DNA of 64,000 nucleotides from Geodermatophilus ruber (GTDB lineage Bacteria > Actinomycetota > Actinomycetes > Mycobacteriales > Geodermatophilaceae). How positions within the stretch are numbered: position 1 is the first letter of the stretch; each line of letters opens with the position of its first letter. The notes under the pieces were generated by a model. The model made no database searches. It saw only the letters and a list, made by a program, of their open reading frames with translations, and was not told the DNA's origin. Location of the stretch: assembly GCF_900114385.1 (NCBI RefSeq), contig NZ_FOSW01000001.1, positions 62,001 to 126,000 of the forward strand, written 5' to 3'. The position numbers and the translations under genes were made by a program. This document shows positions 12,440-27,701 of this stretch, in pieces.

Positions 12440-12487
12440 CCTACCTCAGGGTCCCGCCGCGAGCGTGCGAGCGGTGGGGGAGGTAGG
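12440..12487. repeat. Dispersed hairpin repeat, copy A, just after rpoC
   Basis: An 8-bp outer stem (CCTACCTC 12440-12447 with GAGGTAGG 12480-12487) encloses a core at 12448-12480 that folds as an inner 8-bp stem with a 10-base loop. The core is identical, base for base, to 34315-34347, while the outer arms differ but stay complementary. It starts six bases after the rpoC stop codon. Confidence 0.8.
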
Positions 12488-12493
12488 TGCTTT

Positions 12494-16399
<3,906 letters not shown>

Positions 16400-16459
16400 G
16401 GGGACCCCTTTCCCGGGGCTCGTTACTGAACTTCTCTATGAATGTCTTGGCTGGAAGGC

Positions 16460-16503
16460 CCCCTCCGGGACCCCCTGGGCGTGCGCAGGGGGTCCCGGAG
16501 GGG
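16460..16503 (-). terminator. Strong hairpin between rpoB and rpoC
   Basis: An 18-bp perfect stem (16460-16477 with 16486-16503) with loop GGCGTGCG starts seven bases after the rpoB stop. Flanks (GGCCCC... and ...GGGGTCCCTTCT) resemble those of the repeat at 34305-34358, and the loop shares GCGTGCG with its core. No T-run follows, so attenuation, processing or a repeat-family member are all possible. Confidence 0.7.
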
Positions 16504-16510
16504 TCCCTTC

Positions 16511-20023
<3,513 letters not shown>

Positions 20024-20224
20024 GATGCGTCCTTCCAAGGACCTCACGACGTGCGGGCGGTGGGTGCGGGTCGTCCTGGGTCGTCGTCGGTAATGGCGGG
20101 GCTGTCCACCTGCCTGCTGAGGGGTCCGGCGCGGGCGGTCGACGGGCGTCCGGGCGTGGTTCCCCCGGGCACCCCAGGCGACCCGTCTCGGCGGGCAAGC
20201 AGTCAGGGGGCAGCGCAACAGAGA

Positions 20225-20253
20225 ACCCTACCCCTGCTCCGGGAGGCTGTCCA
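20225..20253 (-). promoter_or_regulatory. Promoter of rpoBC
   Basis: On the minus strand TGGACA (20248-20253) is followed after 17 bases by TAGGGT (20225-20230). The transcript would start near 20218, leaving a leader of about 190 bases before rpoB in which I see no gene. Confidence 0.65.
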
Positions 20254-20298
20254 CGTCGGGGGGTCCGTAGCGATCAGGACCACACCCGGAAAGGTCAG

Positions 20299-20317
20299 CC
20301 GCCCCGCAGCGGGGCGG
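20299..20317. terminator. Hairpin between the mce operon and rpoB
   Basis: CCGCCCCG and CGGGGCGG flank a 3-base loop. It lies about 100 bases after the last mce-associated gene and upstream of the rpoB promoter, so it may end the mce transcript. The rest of the 20254-20418 gap shows nothing else I can support. Confidence 0.5.
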
Positions 20318-20418
20318 GATGGGCCATCTCCACGATGACACGGCCATGATGCCAGCCGGACGGCGACCGGAGGGCTGCCACGCCGCGGCGTCGCGGCTCC
20401 CCGGTCCCGCCCGGCCGC

Positions 20419-21210
20419 TCAGCTGGTGGTCAGCAGGGTCAGCTCGCTGATCTTCCACTCCCCGTCGACCTGCACGATGTCGACCTGGACCGTCTGGGTG
20501 CACGACTGCGCACCCTCGGGTGTGACGGTGCACTCCGAGCCCTCCGGCGGCGCCTGGGTCCCGCTGTTCACCGACTCCACGACGTACTGGCCGAACACCA
20601 CGAGGGTGGCCGCGGTCTGGTCGTCGTCGACCTGCTGCAGGCCGATGTCGAGGACCTCGTAGCGGGTGGTCGCCGAGACCTGCTCGTAGGTGTCGATGAT
20701 CCCGCCCTGCAGGTCGGCCGCGTACTGCTCGCGGAGGTCGCCGGTCAGGACGTCCAGCTTGCCCTGCACGCTGCGCTCCGAGTCGCGGTAGTCGTAGGCG
20801 TAGAGCGCCTCGACGCCGCCGCGCGCCGCGTCGAAGACCTCCGGGCGGACGTACTGCGGCTCCGGGCGCTGCCACAGGAGCACGCCGAGGGCCACGGCGG
20901 CGACCCCGCAGAGGACGCCGAGCACCAGCGCCGCACGCGGCCGGCGGCCCGGCGGCGGCGCGGGGGCGGCCGCCGCGGCACGGGCGCCGGCCTGCTCGGA
21001 ACGGCGTGTGCCGGCTGCGACCGTCCCGGGCCGGGGCGGGGAGGACGGCGCCGCCTGTTCCCGGCCGGCGGGGTCGGCGGCCCGCCGCGGGCGCGGGCTG
21101 GGGCGGGTGCCGGCGACCCGGGCGCGCGGGGCGGGCCGGGCGGAGGCGGACGGCCGCGGGCGGGGGGTGGGCCGGGGGCGCTCGTCGGGGGTCTCGGGCA
21201 CCTGCCTCAC
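20419..21210 (-). CDS. Mce-associated membrane protein (second)
   Basis: The 263-residue product has a roughly 90-residue Pro/Arg/Ala-rich cytoplasmic N-terminus, one membrane segment (AALVLGVLCGVAAVALGVLL, about 93-112), then an extracytoplasmic domain starting YVRPEVFDAARGGVEALYAYD and ending VDGEWKISELTLL. That topology and the A-R-G-V-E-A-L / W-K-I-S motifs are those of Mce-associated (Mas/Mam) proteins, which stabilise Mce complexes in mycobacteria. It is the last gene of the mce operon and overlaps the preceding one by four bases. Confidence 0.8.
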   Translation of the reverse strand: MRQVPETPDERPRPTPRPRPSASARPAPRARVAGTRPSPRPRRAADPAGREQAAPSSPPRPGTVAAGTRRSEQAGARAAAAAPAPPPGRRPRAALVLGVLCGVAAVALGVLLWQRPEPQYVRPEVFDAARGGVEALYAYDYRDSERSVQGKLDVLTGDLREQYAADLQGGIIDTYEQVSATTRYEVLDIGLQQVDDDQTAATLVVFGQYVVESVNSGTQAPPEGSECTVTPEGAQSCTQTVQVDIVQVDGEWKISELTLLTTS

Positions 21211-21821
21211 CGCCCCGTGATCCCGGAGAGCAGCCAGCGGCCGTCCTCCCGCACCAGCTCGACCTGGATCCGGTAGCGCAGCACCTGGGCCTGGGGGCCG
21301 GCCGTGCTCTGCTGGGTGGACTGGATCACCAGCAGCACCGTCGCCTCGTCCTCCTCAGCGCGGGTGACGCCGGCGCCGACCACCTCGGTGTTGACCACGG
21401 CCTGGATGTCTGTGAGCTCCTGGCGCCGGTCCTCCAGCTGGGCCAGGGACTCCTCCCGCAGGTCGCCGGTGGCGACCCGGCGCACCTGCTCGATGTCGTC
21501 GTCGAGGGTGACGTAGTCGAAGGAGGTCAGGTCCACCACCCCGGACCGGGCTGCCTGCAGCGCCTCGACATAGCTGCCGGTGCGGACCGAGGACTCCGGC
21601 GCGGCGAACCGGGGCCACAGCAGGTAGCCCACCGCGGCCAGCAGCAGCACCAGCAGGACGGCGAGGACCGGGACCAGCGGCAGCGTCGGGCGGACCCGCC
21701 CGAGCGGCGCCTCGTCGGCGGCCTCGGCGGTCGGCTCCGCCTCGGCGGTCGGCTCCGCCGCGGTGTCCCGCTCCTTCGCGTCGGCCTCCTGCGGCCGGGT
21801 ATCGCTCGTCACGCGGGTCAT
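21207..21821 (-). CDS. Mce-associated membrane protein (first)
   Basis: From ATG at 21819-21821 (AGGAG eight bases upstream) the product is 204 residues: an acidic Thr/Glu/Ala N-terminus, one membrane segment (LVPVLAVLLVLLLAAVGYLL at about 47-66), and an outer domain beginning SYVEALQAARSGVVDLTSFD and ending DGRWLLSGI. It has the same architecture as the next gene and is probably its paralogue. It follows the sixth MCE gene by 42 bp. Confidence 0.8.
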   Translation of the reverse strand: MTRVTSDTRPQEADAKERDTAAEPTAEAEPTAEAADEAPLGRVRPTLPLVPVLAVLLVLLLAAVGYLLWPRFAAPESSVRTGSYVEALQAARSGVVDLTSFDYVTLDDDIEQVRRVATGDLREESLAQLEDRRQELTDIQAVVNTEVVGAGVTRAEEDEATVLLVIQSTQQSTAGPQAQVLRYRIQVELVREDGRWLLSGITGR

Positions 21822-21863
21822 CCTCCCGGCTCCTCTCGGTGTCGCGGTCGTCGGCATGCCGGC

Positions 21864-23132
21864 TCAGCCCTGGGTGCGGGCGAACGGCAGGGCGTCGAGC
21901 AGGCCGCCCACCACCTCGTCGAGCACCCCGGTGAGCGGCGCCCCCGTACCGAGCGCGCCCTGCGGCCCCGGCGGGCCGAGCCCGCCGTCCCGCCCGATGT
22001 TCTGCGCGCCGCGGATGGAGCTCCCGGTCTCGTCGACGCCGTCGCCCGGGTCGGGGTCCACGCCGTCGACCACGTCGCAGCGCACGGCGTCGGCGTCCAC
22101 GGCGGCGACCGCCCCCGGGCTGGGAGTCTGGCCGGTGGAGACGTAGCCGCTGACGCACGCGTGCGGAGCGCCGGCGTTGAGGACGAACCCGAAGTGCGCC
22201 CGCATGGTCCCACCGTCGTTGCGGACGACGGTGAAGCCGCCGGACACCACGTCCGGGTAGGTGGTCAGCATCTGCTCGACGCCGTCCAGCCGCGGGATGG
22301 TGACCCCGTTGAGGACGTCGAGGTTGCGGACCAGGGAGCCCAGCCCCGGCCCGGCGTTGTCGACCAGCTGCTGCAGCGCCGCGCCCGCGTCCGGCGCGTT
22401 CACCACGAGGCTGCGCAGGTCGGGGTCGATCTCCACCAGGGTGTCGGTGAGCAGCCGCAGGTCGGACGCCCACTGCTCGATCGCCGAGCGGCTCGCCACC
22501 TGGGTGTCGAGGACGGTCTGCCCATCGGTGATCAGCTGCAGCGTCTGCGGCAGGGACTGCTCGGCCCGGGCCAGCAGCAGGTCGCCGTTGTCCAGGAGCC
22601 GCCCCAGGTCGTCCCCGGCCCCGGCGAACGCCTGGCCCAGCTCCTCGACGACGATCCGCAGGTCCTCGGCGTCCAGCGAGGTGACCAGGTCGTCGACGTT
22701 GAGGAGCAGCTGCTCCACCGGGATCGGGATGGCGGTGCGCGACTGCGGGATGACCGCGCCGTCGGCCAGATAGGGGCCGTCGTCGGCGGCCGGGCGCAGG
22801 TCGACGTACTGCTCCCCCACCGCGCTGCGGGTGGCGACCACCGCGTCGGTGTCGGCCGGGATCGGCTCGGTGTCGGGATCGATGGTGAGGGTCACCCGGA
22901 CGCCGTCGTCGACCAGCTCCATGTCGGTGACCCGCCCCACGGCCACCCCGCGGTAGGTGACCTGGGCATTGACGAAGATGCCGCCGGAGTCCTCGAAGTC
23001 GGCGGCCACCTCGTAGCCGTTGCCCAGCAGCAGCCGGTCCAGCCCCACGTAGTTGAAGCCGACGTAGGAGATGCCCAGCAGGGCCACCGCGGCGAAGGCG
23101 AGCAGCTGGAGCCTGGTCTTGCGGGTGATCAC
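21864..23132 (-). CDS. MCE family protein, sixth of the operon (MceF-like)
   Basis: Mce proteins form hexameric periplasmic tunnels that carry lipids to the YrbE permease. From GTG at 23130-23132 (GTGA overlap with the preceding stop) the product is 422 residues: one N-terminal membrane anchor (LLAFAAVALLGISYVGF), then the MCE domain (VAADFEDSGGIFVNAQVTYR, GVAVGRV) at about 40-120, then a helical region with repeated Leu/Asp heptad-like patterns to about 330 and a Gly/Pro/Asp-rich tail. Its length and position as last MCE gene fit MceF. Confidence 0.88.
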   Translation of the reverse strand: MITRKTRLQLLAFAAVALLGISYVGFNYVGLDRLLLGNGYEVAADFEDSGGIFVNAQVTYRGVAVGRVTDMELVDDGVRVTLTIDPDTEPIPADTDAVVATRSAVGEQYVDLRPAADDGPYLADGAVIPQSRTAIPIPVEQLLLNVDDLVTSLDAEDLRIVVEELGQAFAGAGDDLGRLLDNGDLLLARAEQSLPQTLQLITDGQTVLDTQVASRSAIEQWASDLRLLTDTLVEIDPDLRSLVVNAPDAGAALQQLVDNAGPGLGSLVRNLDVLNGVTIPRLDGVEQMLTTYPDVVSGGFTVVRNDGGTMRAHFGFVLNAGAPHACVSGYVSTGQTPSPGAVAAVDADAVRCDVVDGVDPDPGDGVDETGSSIRGAQNIGRDGGLGPPGPQGALGTGAPLTGVLDEVVGGLLDALPFARTQG

Positions 23133-24373
23133 GGCAGGCCTCCCAGGATCTCGGGCAGGCCGGGCGGGCCGGCGCCGGTACCCGGGGACGGGACCACTCC
23201 CTCGAGGCCGCCGAGGCCGGGGGCGAGGGAGGTCGGCCCCGAGCCGCCCGGCGTCCCGCTGGCATTGCCCGGCGGGGCGCCCGGCGCCCCACAGCCGTCC
23301 CCCGCCAGGTCCTGCGGTTCGAGCTCGACCACCGCGCCGGTGGCCGGGTCGACGACGTAACGGCAGAGCAGCTCGCGCAGGTCGAAGTTGAGCGTCGCGG
23401 TCATGTTGGTGAACAGCCCGTAGCCGCCGGTGCGCAGGTCCGGCCGGTACTGCAGGGCCGACAGCGAGCTGGCCGGGAACGGGTAGGTGAGCAGCAGGTC
23501 CAGCGAGCCGGCCAGGTTCGGCCCGGCCGCGGCCAGCTGGCTGAGGATCGGCTGGAGGAGCTGCAGGTCGGCCACGGTGTCGGCCCCGGCCTGGTTGATG
23601 ACCCGGGTGCCGACGTCGCCGAGCCGGGCCAGGCTGTCGAGCATCGAGACCAGCAGCTCGCGCTGGTCGTCGATGACGTCCAGGCCCGGGCCGAGGGTGT
23701 CCAGGGCGGTCTCGATCGTCCCGGTGCGCGCGGCCAGGCTCTCGGCGAGGGCGTTCACGCTGTCCAGGGCCCGGCCGATCTCCTCGCGCTGCTGATCCAG
23801 CCCGCCGATGAAGGTGTCCAGCTCCCGCAGCGTGGTGCGGATGGCGTCCTCCCGGCCCTCCAGGGCGTCCCCGAGCTCGTGACTGATCGTCTGCAGCTGG
23901 GCCAGCCCGCCGCCGTTGAGCACGAGGGAGAGAGCGCCGAGCAGCTCCTCGACCTCCACGTTGCGGTTGGTCCGGTCGAGGGGGATCAGCGAGCCGTCGC
24001 CGAGCTCGCCCTCGGCCGGCTCGTTGCCCGGCGCGGCCAGCTCCACGAACTTCTCGCCGAGCAGGGAGGACTGGCCGATCATGGCCACGGCGTTGGCCGG
24101 CAGCTCGACGTCCCCGTCGACCTCGACGGTGACCAGCGCGGTCCAGTCCTCGCCGAGCTCGACCGCCCCGACCCGGCCGACCGGGACGTCGGCCACCCGG
24201 ACGCCGGCCTGCGGCACCAGGTCCAGGACGTCGGCGAACTCGATCTGCACCGTGTAGGGGTCCTCCCCGAGGTCGGCGCCCCCGGGCAGGTCCAGCGAGT
24301 AGGCGCCGCGGAACCCGCAGCCGGACAGCAGCAGCACGCCGGCGAGCAGGGCCGGGACCCGGCGGGCGCTCAC
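23129..24373 (-). CDS. MCE family lipoprotein, fifth of the operon (MceE/LprK-like)
   Basis: The 414-residue product begins MSARRVPALLAGVLLLSGC, a lipoprotein signal with lipobox LLSGC and Cys-19, as expected of the one lipid-anchored subunit in six-gene mce operons. The MCE domain (YTVQIEFADVLDLVPQAGVR, VADVPVGRVG) spans about 40-125, followed by a helical segment and a Gly/Pro-rich C-terminus after about 350. It overlaps both neighbours by four bases. Confidence 0.9.
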   Translation of the reverse strand: MSARRVPALLAGVLLLSGCGFRGAYSLDLPGGADLGEDPYTVQIEFADVLDLVPQAGVRVADVPVGRVGAVELGEDWTALVTVEVDGDVELPANAVAMIGQSSLLGEKFVELAAPGNEPAEGELGDGSLIPLDRTNRNVEVEELLGALSLVLNGGGLAQLQTISHELGDALEGREDAIRTTLRELDTFIGGLDQQREEIGRALDSVNALAESLAARTGTIETALDTLGPGLDVIDDQRELLVSMLDSLARLGDVGTRVINQAGADTVADLQLLQPILSQLAAAGPNLAGSLDLLLTYPFPASSLSALQYRPDLRTGGYGLFTNMTATLNFDLRELLCRYVVDPATGAVVELEPQDLAGDGCGAPGAPPGNASGTPGGSGPTSLAPGLGGLEGVVPSPGTGAGPPGLPEILGGLP

Positions 24374-25614
24374 TGCTGGCTCCCCGTGCTGATCGGCGGC
24401 AGGCCGATGAGCGGCGTGCCGCTGCCCCCGGGGACCGTTCCGCCGCCGAACACGCGGGTGAGCAGGTCCTGCAGGTCGGGGACACCGTTGCCGTCGACGT
24501 CGTCGAGGGTGCCGTCGTTGCCCGGGTCGCCGGAGAGCAGCCGGATGCAGATCTGCTCGGTGGGCGGCAGCGAGAGGAACTGGGTCAGGTCGGTGAGGTC
24601 CACCCCGGCGACCTGCAGCCGGCCGGCCTGGGCCAGCAGCTGGCAGACGACCACCTCGGGCGCGGTGGACCCGACCGAGTTGTCGCGGGTGTCCAGGGTG
24701 CCGTAGTCGGGGTTGTAGGCGCGCGCGACGTTCCCCAGGGCCGCGGGGGCCACGTCGAGCACCTCGGCCAGTGCCGCCCGCTGCTGCACCAGCACCAGGG
24801 TGACGTCGGCGAGCCGGTCGACGTTGGTGGTCAGCAGCGACGTGTTGGTCTGCACGAAGGACGCCACCTCACCGAGGGCCTGGGACAGCAGCGCGACCGC
24901 CGCGGCGAGGTCCTCCCGCTCGCCCTCGAGCTGGTCGGTGACCGCCGCCATCGTGTCGTTGAACTGGCCGACCTGGGCGTCGATCGACGCCAGGGCGCTG
25001 GTGAACGTCTGCAGGTTCTCGATCGAGTCGAACAGGCCGTCACGGTTCTCCGCGAGGGTCTCCACCGCCTGGGAGAAGCCGGTGAGGGTGCGGTTGAGCG
25101 CCGCCCCGTTGCCCTCCAGGTTGTCCGCGCCGACCTCCAGCAGGTCCGACAGCGCACCGTCGGCGTTGGCCCCCGTCGGGCCGAGCGCCGCCGACAGCTC
25201 GTCGAGGGCGCCGTAGACGGCGTCCAGCTCGACCGGGACGGCGGTGCGGTCGACGTCGAGCTCCGCGCCGTCGGCCATCGTCGGACCGCCGCTGTAGACG
25301 GGGGCGAACTGGACGTACCGGTCGGACACGAGCGAGGGCGCCAGGATGACCGCGTTCGCGTCGGCGGGGATGTCGTAGTCGTCGTCGACGAGCATCTCGA
25401 CCCGGACGCGGTCGCCGCTCGGCCGCACGTCGGTGACCTCGCCGACGTCGATGCCGAGGATGCGCACGTCCCCGCCCGGGTAGACGCCCACCGCCTGGGT
25501 GAACCAGGCCGTGACCCGGTACTGGCCGGCGGGACGGAGCACCGTCCAGCCGAGCGCGCCGAGCAGGACGACGGCGGCGGCCAGCGCGATGCCGCGCTGC
25601 AACGGGCCTGTCAC
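24370..25614 (-). CDS. MCE family protein, fourth of the operon (MceD-like)
   Basis: From GTG at 25612-25614, overlapping the preceding TGA as GTGA, the product is 414 residues. It has an N-terminal anchor (GIALAAAVVLLGALGW), the MCE domain (VTAWFTQAVGVYPGGDVRIL, GIDVGEV) at about 30-115, and a long helical region with many Asn/Asp/Leu repeats. The C-terminal stretch DGTLDDVDGNGVPDLQDLL resembles a calcium-binding dockerin/EF-hand-like loop (DVDGNGVPD); that reading is tentative. Confidence 0.88.
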   Translation of the reverse strand: MTGPLQRGIALAAAVVLLGALGWTVLRPAGQYRVTAWFTQAVGVYPGGDVRILGIDVGEVTDVRPSGDRVRVEMLVDDDYDIPADANAVILAPSLVSDRYVQFAPVYSGGPTMADGAELDVDRTAVPVELDAVYGALDELSAALGPTGANADGALSDLLEVGADNLEGNGAALNRTLTGFSQAVETLAENRDGLFDSIENLQTFTSALASIDAQVGQFNDTMAAVTDQLEGEREDLAAAVALLSQALGEVASFVQTNTSLLTTNVDRLADVTLVLVQQRAALAEVLDVAPAALGNVARAYNPDYGTLDTRDNSVGSTAPEVVVCQLLAQAGRLQVAGVDLTDLTQFLSLPPTEQICIRLLSGDPGNDGTLDDVDGNGVPDLQDLLTRVFGGGTVPGGSGTPLIGLPPISTGSQQ

Positions 25615-26642
25615 GGTGCCTCCCCGCACGAGACGGTCCCGCCGGGCAGCTGCGCGCCCCCGCCGCAGACGGCAGTGCCGACCGCCCCGGGGAGGAGGTT
25701 CTCCACGAAGCTGTCGAACCAGCGCCCGTTGCCCAGGGTGTTGGCGAACACGGTGACGAACGGCGCCAGGTTGGCCACCGTCTCGCCGAGCGCGGCCCGG
25801 TTGCGGAACAGGATGTCGGTGACCGTCGCCAGCTGCTGCAGCGCGGGGGTGAGCGCCTCGCGGTTGTCGGCGACCAGCCCGGAGAGCTGCTCGGCCAGCT
25901 GCTGGGTGCTGGTGAGGATGGCGTCGATGAGCTCCCGGCGCTCCTGCACCTCGGTGAGCAGGGTGTTGGCGTCGACGATCAGCCGGGTGAACTCGCCGTT
26001 GCGGTCGGCGAGGACCTGGGTGACGTCGCGGGTGGCGGAGAGCAGCTGCTCGAGCTCCGCGTCGCGGGAGGCGATCGTGTCCGACAGCCGGGCCAGGCCC
26101 TCCAGCGAGGTCTGCACCTCCTCCGGCGTCTCGGCGAAGGTCTCCGCGAGCACCTCGAACGAGCCGGCCAGCTGGGCGGTGTCGATCTCGTCGACCGTGG
26201 TCGAGAGGTCGGCGAAGGCGGCCACGACGTCGTAGGGGGACGCCGTCCGGTCCAGCGGGATCCGCTGGTCGGGGTCCAGCGGGGCGCTGCCGCGCGGGAC
26301 CAGCGCCAGGTACTTCGCCCCCAGCACCGTCTCGATCTTGATCGCCGCCTGCGAGCGGTCGCCGACGAAGGCGTCGCGGACGCGGAACTCCACGGTGACC
26401 GCGCCGTCCTCCAGCGCCAGGCTCTCCACCTGGCCCACCTTGACCCCGGCCACCCGCACCGGGTCGTCCGGCTTGAGGCCGGCGGCCTCGGAGAACTGCG
26501 CCCGGTACACCGTCCCGCCGCCGATCAGCGGCAGGGACTGCGCGTTGAACGCCAGCAGCACCAGGGCGGCGATCACCGTGAGGCTGACCGCGCCGATCAC
26601 GACCGGGTTGCGGTCGCGGAACGGCTTCGCGTTCCGGGCCAT
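25611..26642 (-). CDS. MCE family protein, third of the operon (MceC-like)
   Basis: From ATG at 26640-26642, sharing a base with the preceding stop (TGATG), the product is 343 residues. N-terminal anchor (VVIGAVSLTVIAALVLLAF), MCE domain (YRAQFSEAAGLKPDDPVRVA, GVKVGQV) at about 40-120, then a helical tunnel-forming region. It ends with Cys-containing AVCGGGAQLPGGTVSCGE, a short disulphide-capable tail seen at the same place in the MceB-like neighbour. Confidence 0.88.
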   Translation of the reverse strand: MARNAKPFRDRNPVVIGAVSLTVIAALVLLAFNAQSLPLIGGGTVYRAQFSEAAGLKPDDPVRVAGVKVGQVESLALEDGAVTVEFRVRDAFVGDRSQAAIKIETVLGAKYLALVPRGSAPLDPDQRIPLDRTASPYDVVAAFADLSTTVDEIDTAQLAGSFEVLAETFAETPEEVQTSLEGLARLSDTIASRDAELEQLLSATRDVTQVLADRNGEFTRLIVDANTLLTEVQERRELIDAILTSTQQLAEQLSGLVADNREALTPALQQLATVTDILFRNRAALGETVANLAPFVTVFANTLGNGRWFDSFVENLLPGAVGTAVCGGGAQLPGGTVSCGEAP

Positions 26643-27682
26643 CAGCCGCACCCCCCGGCGCCGGTGGACAGGCCGCCCTCGGGGATCTCGCTGCCGGTGG
26701 TCTGCCCCGGCAGGACGACGTAGCCCGACGCCCCGCACATGTAGAAGTTGAACCAGCTGCCGTTGACCGCGGTCCGGGTGATCAGGTCGATCTTGGTCGG
26801 TGCGAGTTGCAGGAACCCCTCCAGGACGTCTCCGGTGTCGGCCAGGTTGCCGGCCAGGTCGCCCAGCGACGCGATGTCGGCGGCCAACGGCGGCCGGCCC
26901 TGCTCGAGCAGCCCGCTGGTGGCCACCGCCAGCTCGTCGACCGTCTGCAGCGAGTCGAAGATCGCATCGCGGTCCTCGGCCAGGCCGGTGACGAACTGCT
27001 GCAGGCTCACGACCAGCGAGGAGAGCTGCTCGTCGCGGGCGGCCACGGTGCCCAGCACCGTGGACAGGTTGTCGATCACGCTGCCGATGACCGCGTCCCG
27101 GTCGGCCAGCGAGGAGGTCAGCGAGGCCACGTGGCCCAGCAGGCTCTGCACGGTGCCGCCCTCGCCCTGGAAGACCTGGATGATCTCGAAGGAGAGCCGG
27201 TTGACGTCGTCGGGCGACAGCGCCTGGAACAGCGGCTGGAAGCCGCCGAACAGGGTGGTGAGGTCCAGCGCCGGCCGGGTGCGGGCCAGCGGGATGACCG
27301 CCTCCTCCTCCAGGGTGCGCCCGGCCGAGCCCTCCCCCTCCGTCAGCGCGATGTACCGCTGGCCGACGAGGTTGCGGTAGCGGATCGTCGCCTCCACCCC
27401 GGCCGGCAGCGGGATGCCGGCGTCCACCTCCAGGGCCACCTCGGCCACCGGGCGGTCGGTCGCGTCGCTCAGCTCGATGCCGGTCACCTGGCCGACGCGG
27501 ACGCCGGCGATGCGCACCTCGTCGCCCTCGACCAGCCCGGCGACGTCGGTGAACTGCGCCCGGTACGCCCGCTGCTCGCCGTACCCGGCATTGGTGATCG
27601 TGGTGATGAGCACGTAGCTGGCCAGCACGGTGACCAGCGCGAAGACGGCCAGCTTGGTCAGCGGCCCCGCCAGCGACTTCAC
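26642..27682 (-). CDS. MCE family protein, second of the operon (MceB-like)
   Basis: From GTG at 27680-27682 (purine-rich GGTGGGG just upstream) the product is 346 residues. Anchor LAVFALVTVLASYVLITTI, MCE domain (YRAQFTDVAGLVEGDEVRIA, GVRVGQV) at about 30-120, then the helical region and a C-terminal NFYMCGASGY segment typical of MceB. It lies 19 bp after mceA and overlaps mceC by one base. Confidence 0.88.
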   Translation of the reverse strand: MKSLAGPLTKLAVFALVTVLASYVLITTITNAGYGEQRAYRAQFTDVAGLVEGDEVRIAGVRVGQVTGIELSDATDRPVAEVALEVDAGIPLPAGVEATIRYRNLVGQRYIALTEGEGSAGRTLEEEAVIPLARTRPALDLTTLFGGFQPLFQALSPDDVNRLSFEIIQVFQGEGGTVQSLLGHVASLTSSLADRDAVIGSVIDNLSTVLGTVAARDEQLSSLVVSLQQFVTGLAEDRDAIFDSLQTVDELAVATSGLLEQGRPPLAADIASLGDLAGNLADTGDVLEGFLQLAPTKIDLITRTAVNGSWFNFYMCGASGYVVLPGQTTGSEIPEGGLSTGAGGCG

Positions 27683-27701
27683 TGCCCCACCCCCGGCCCG
27701 C

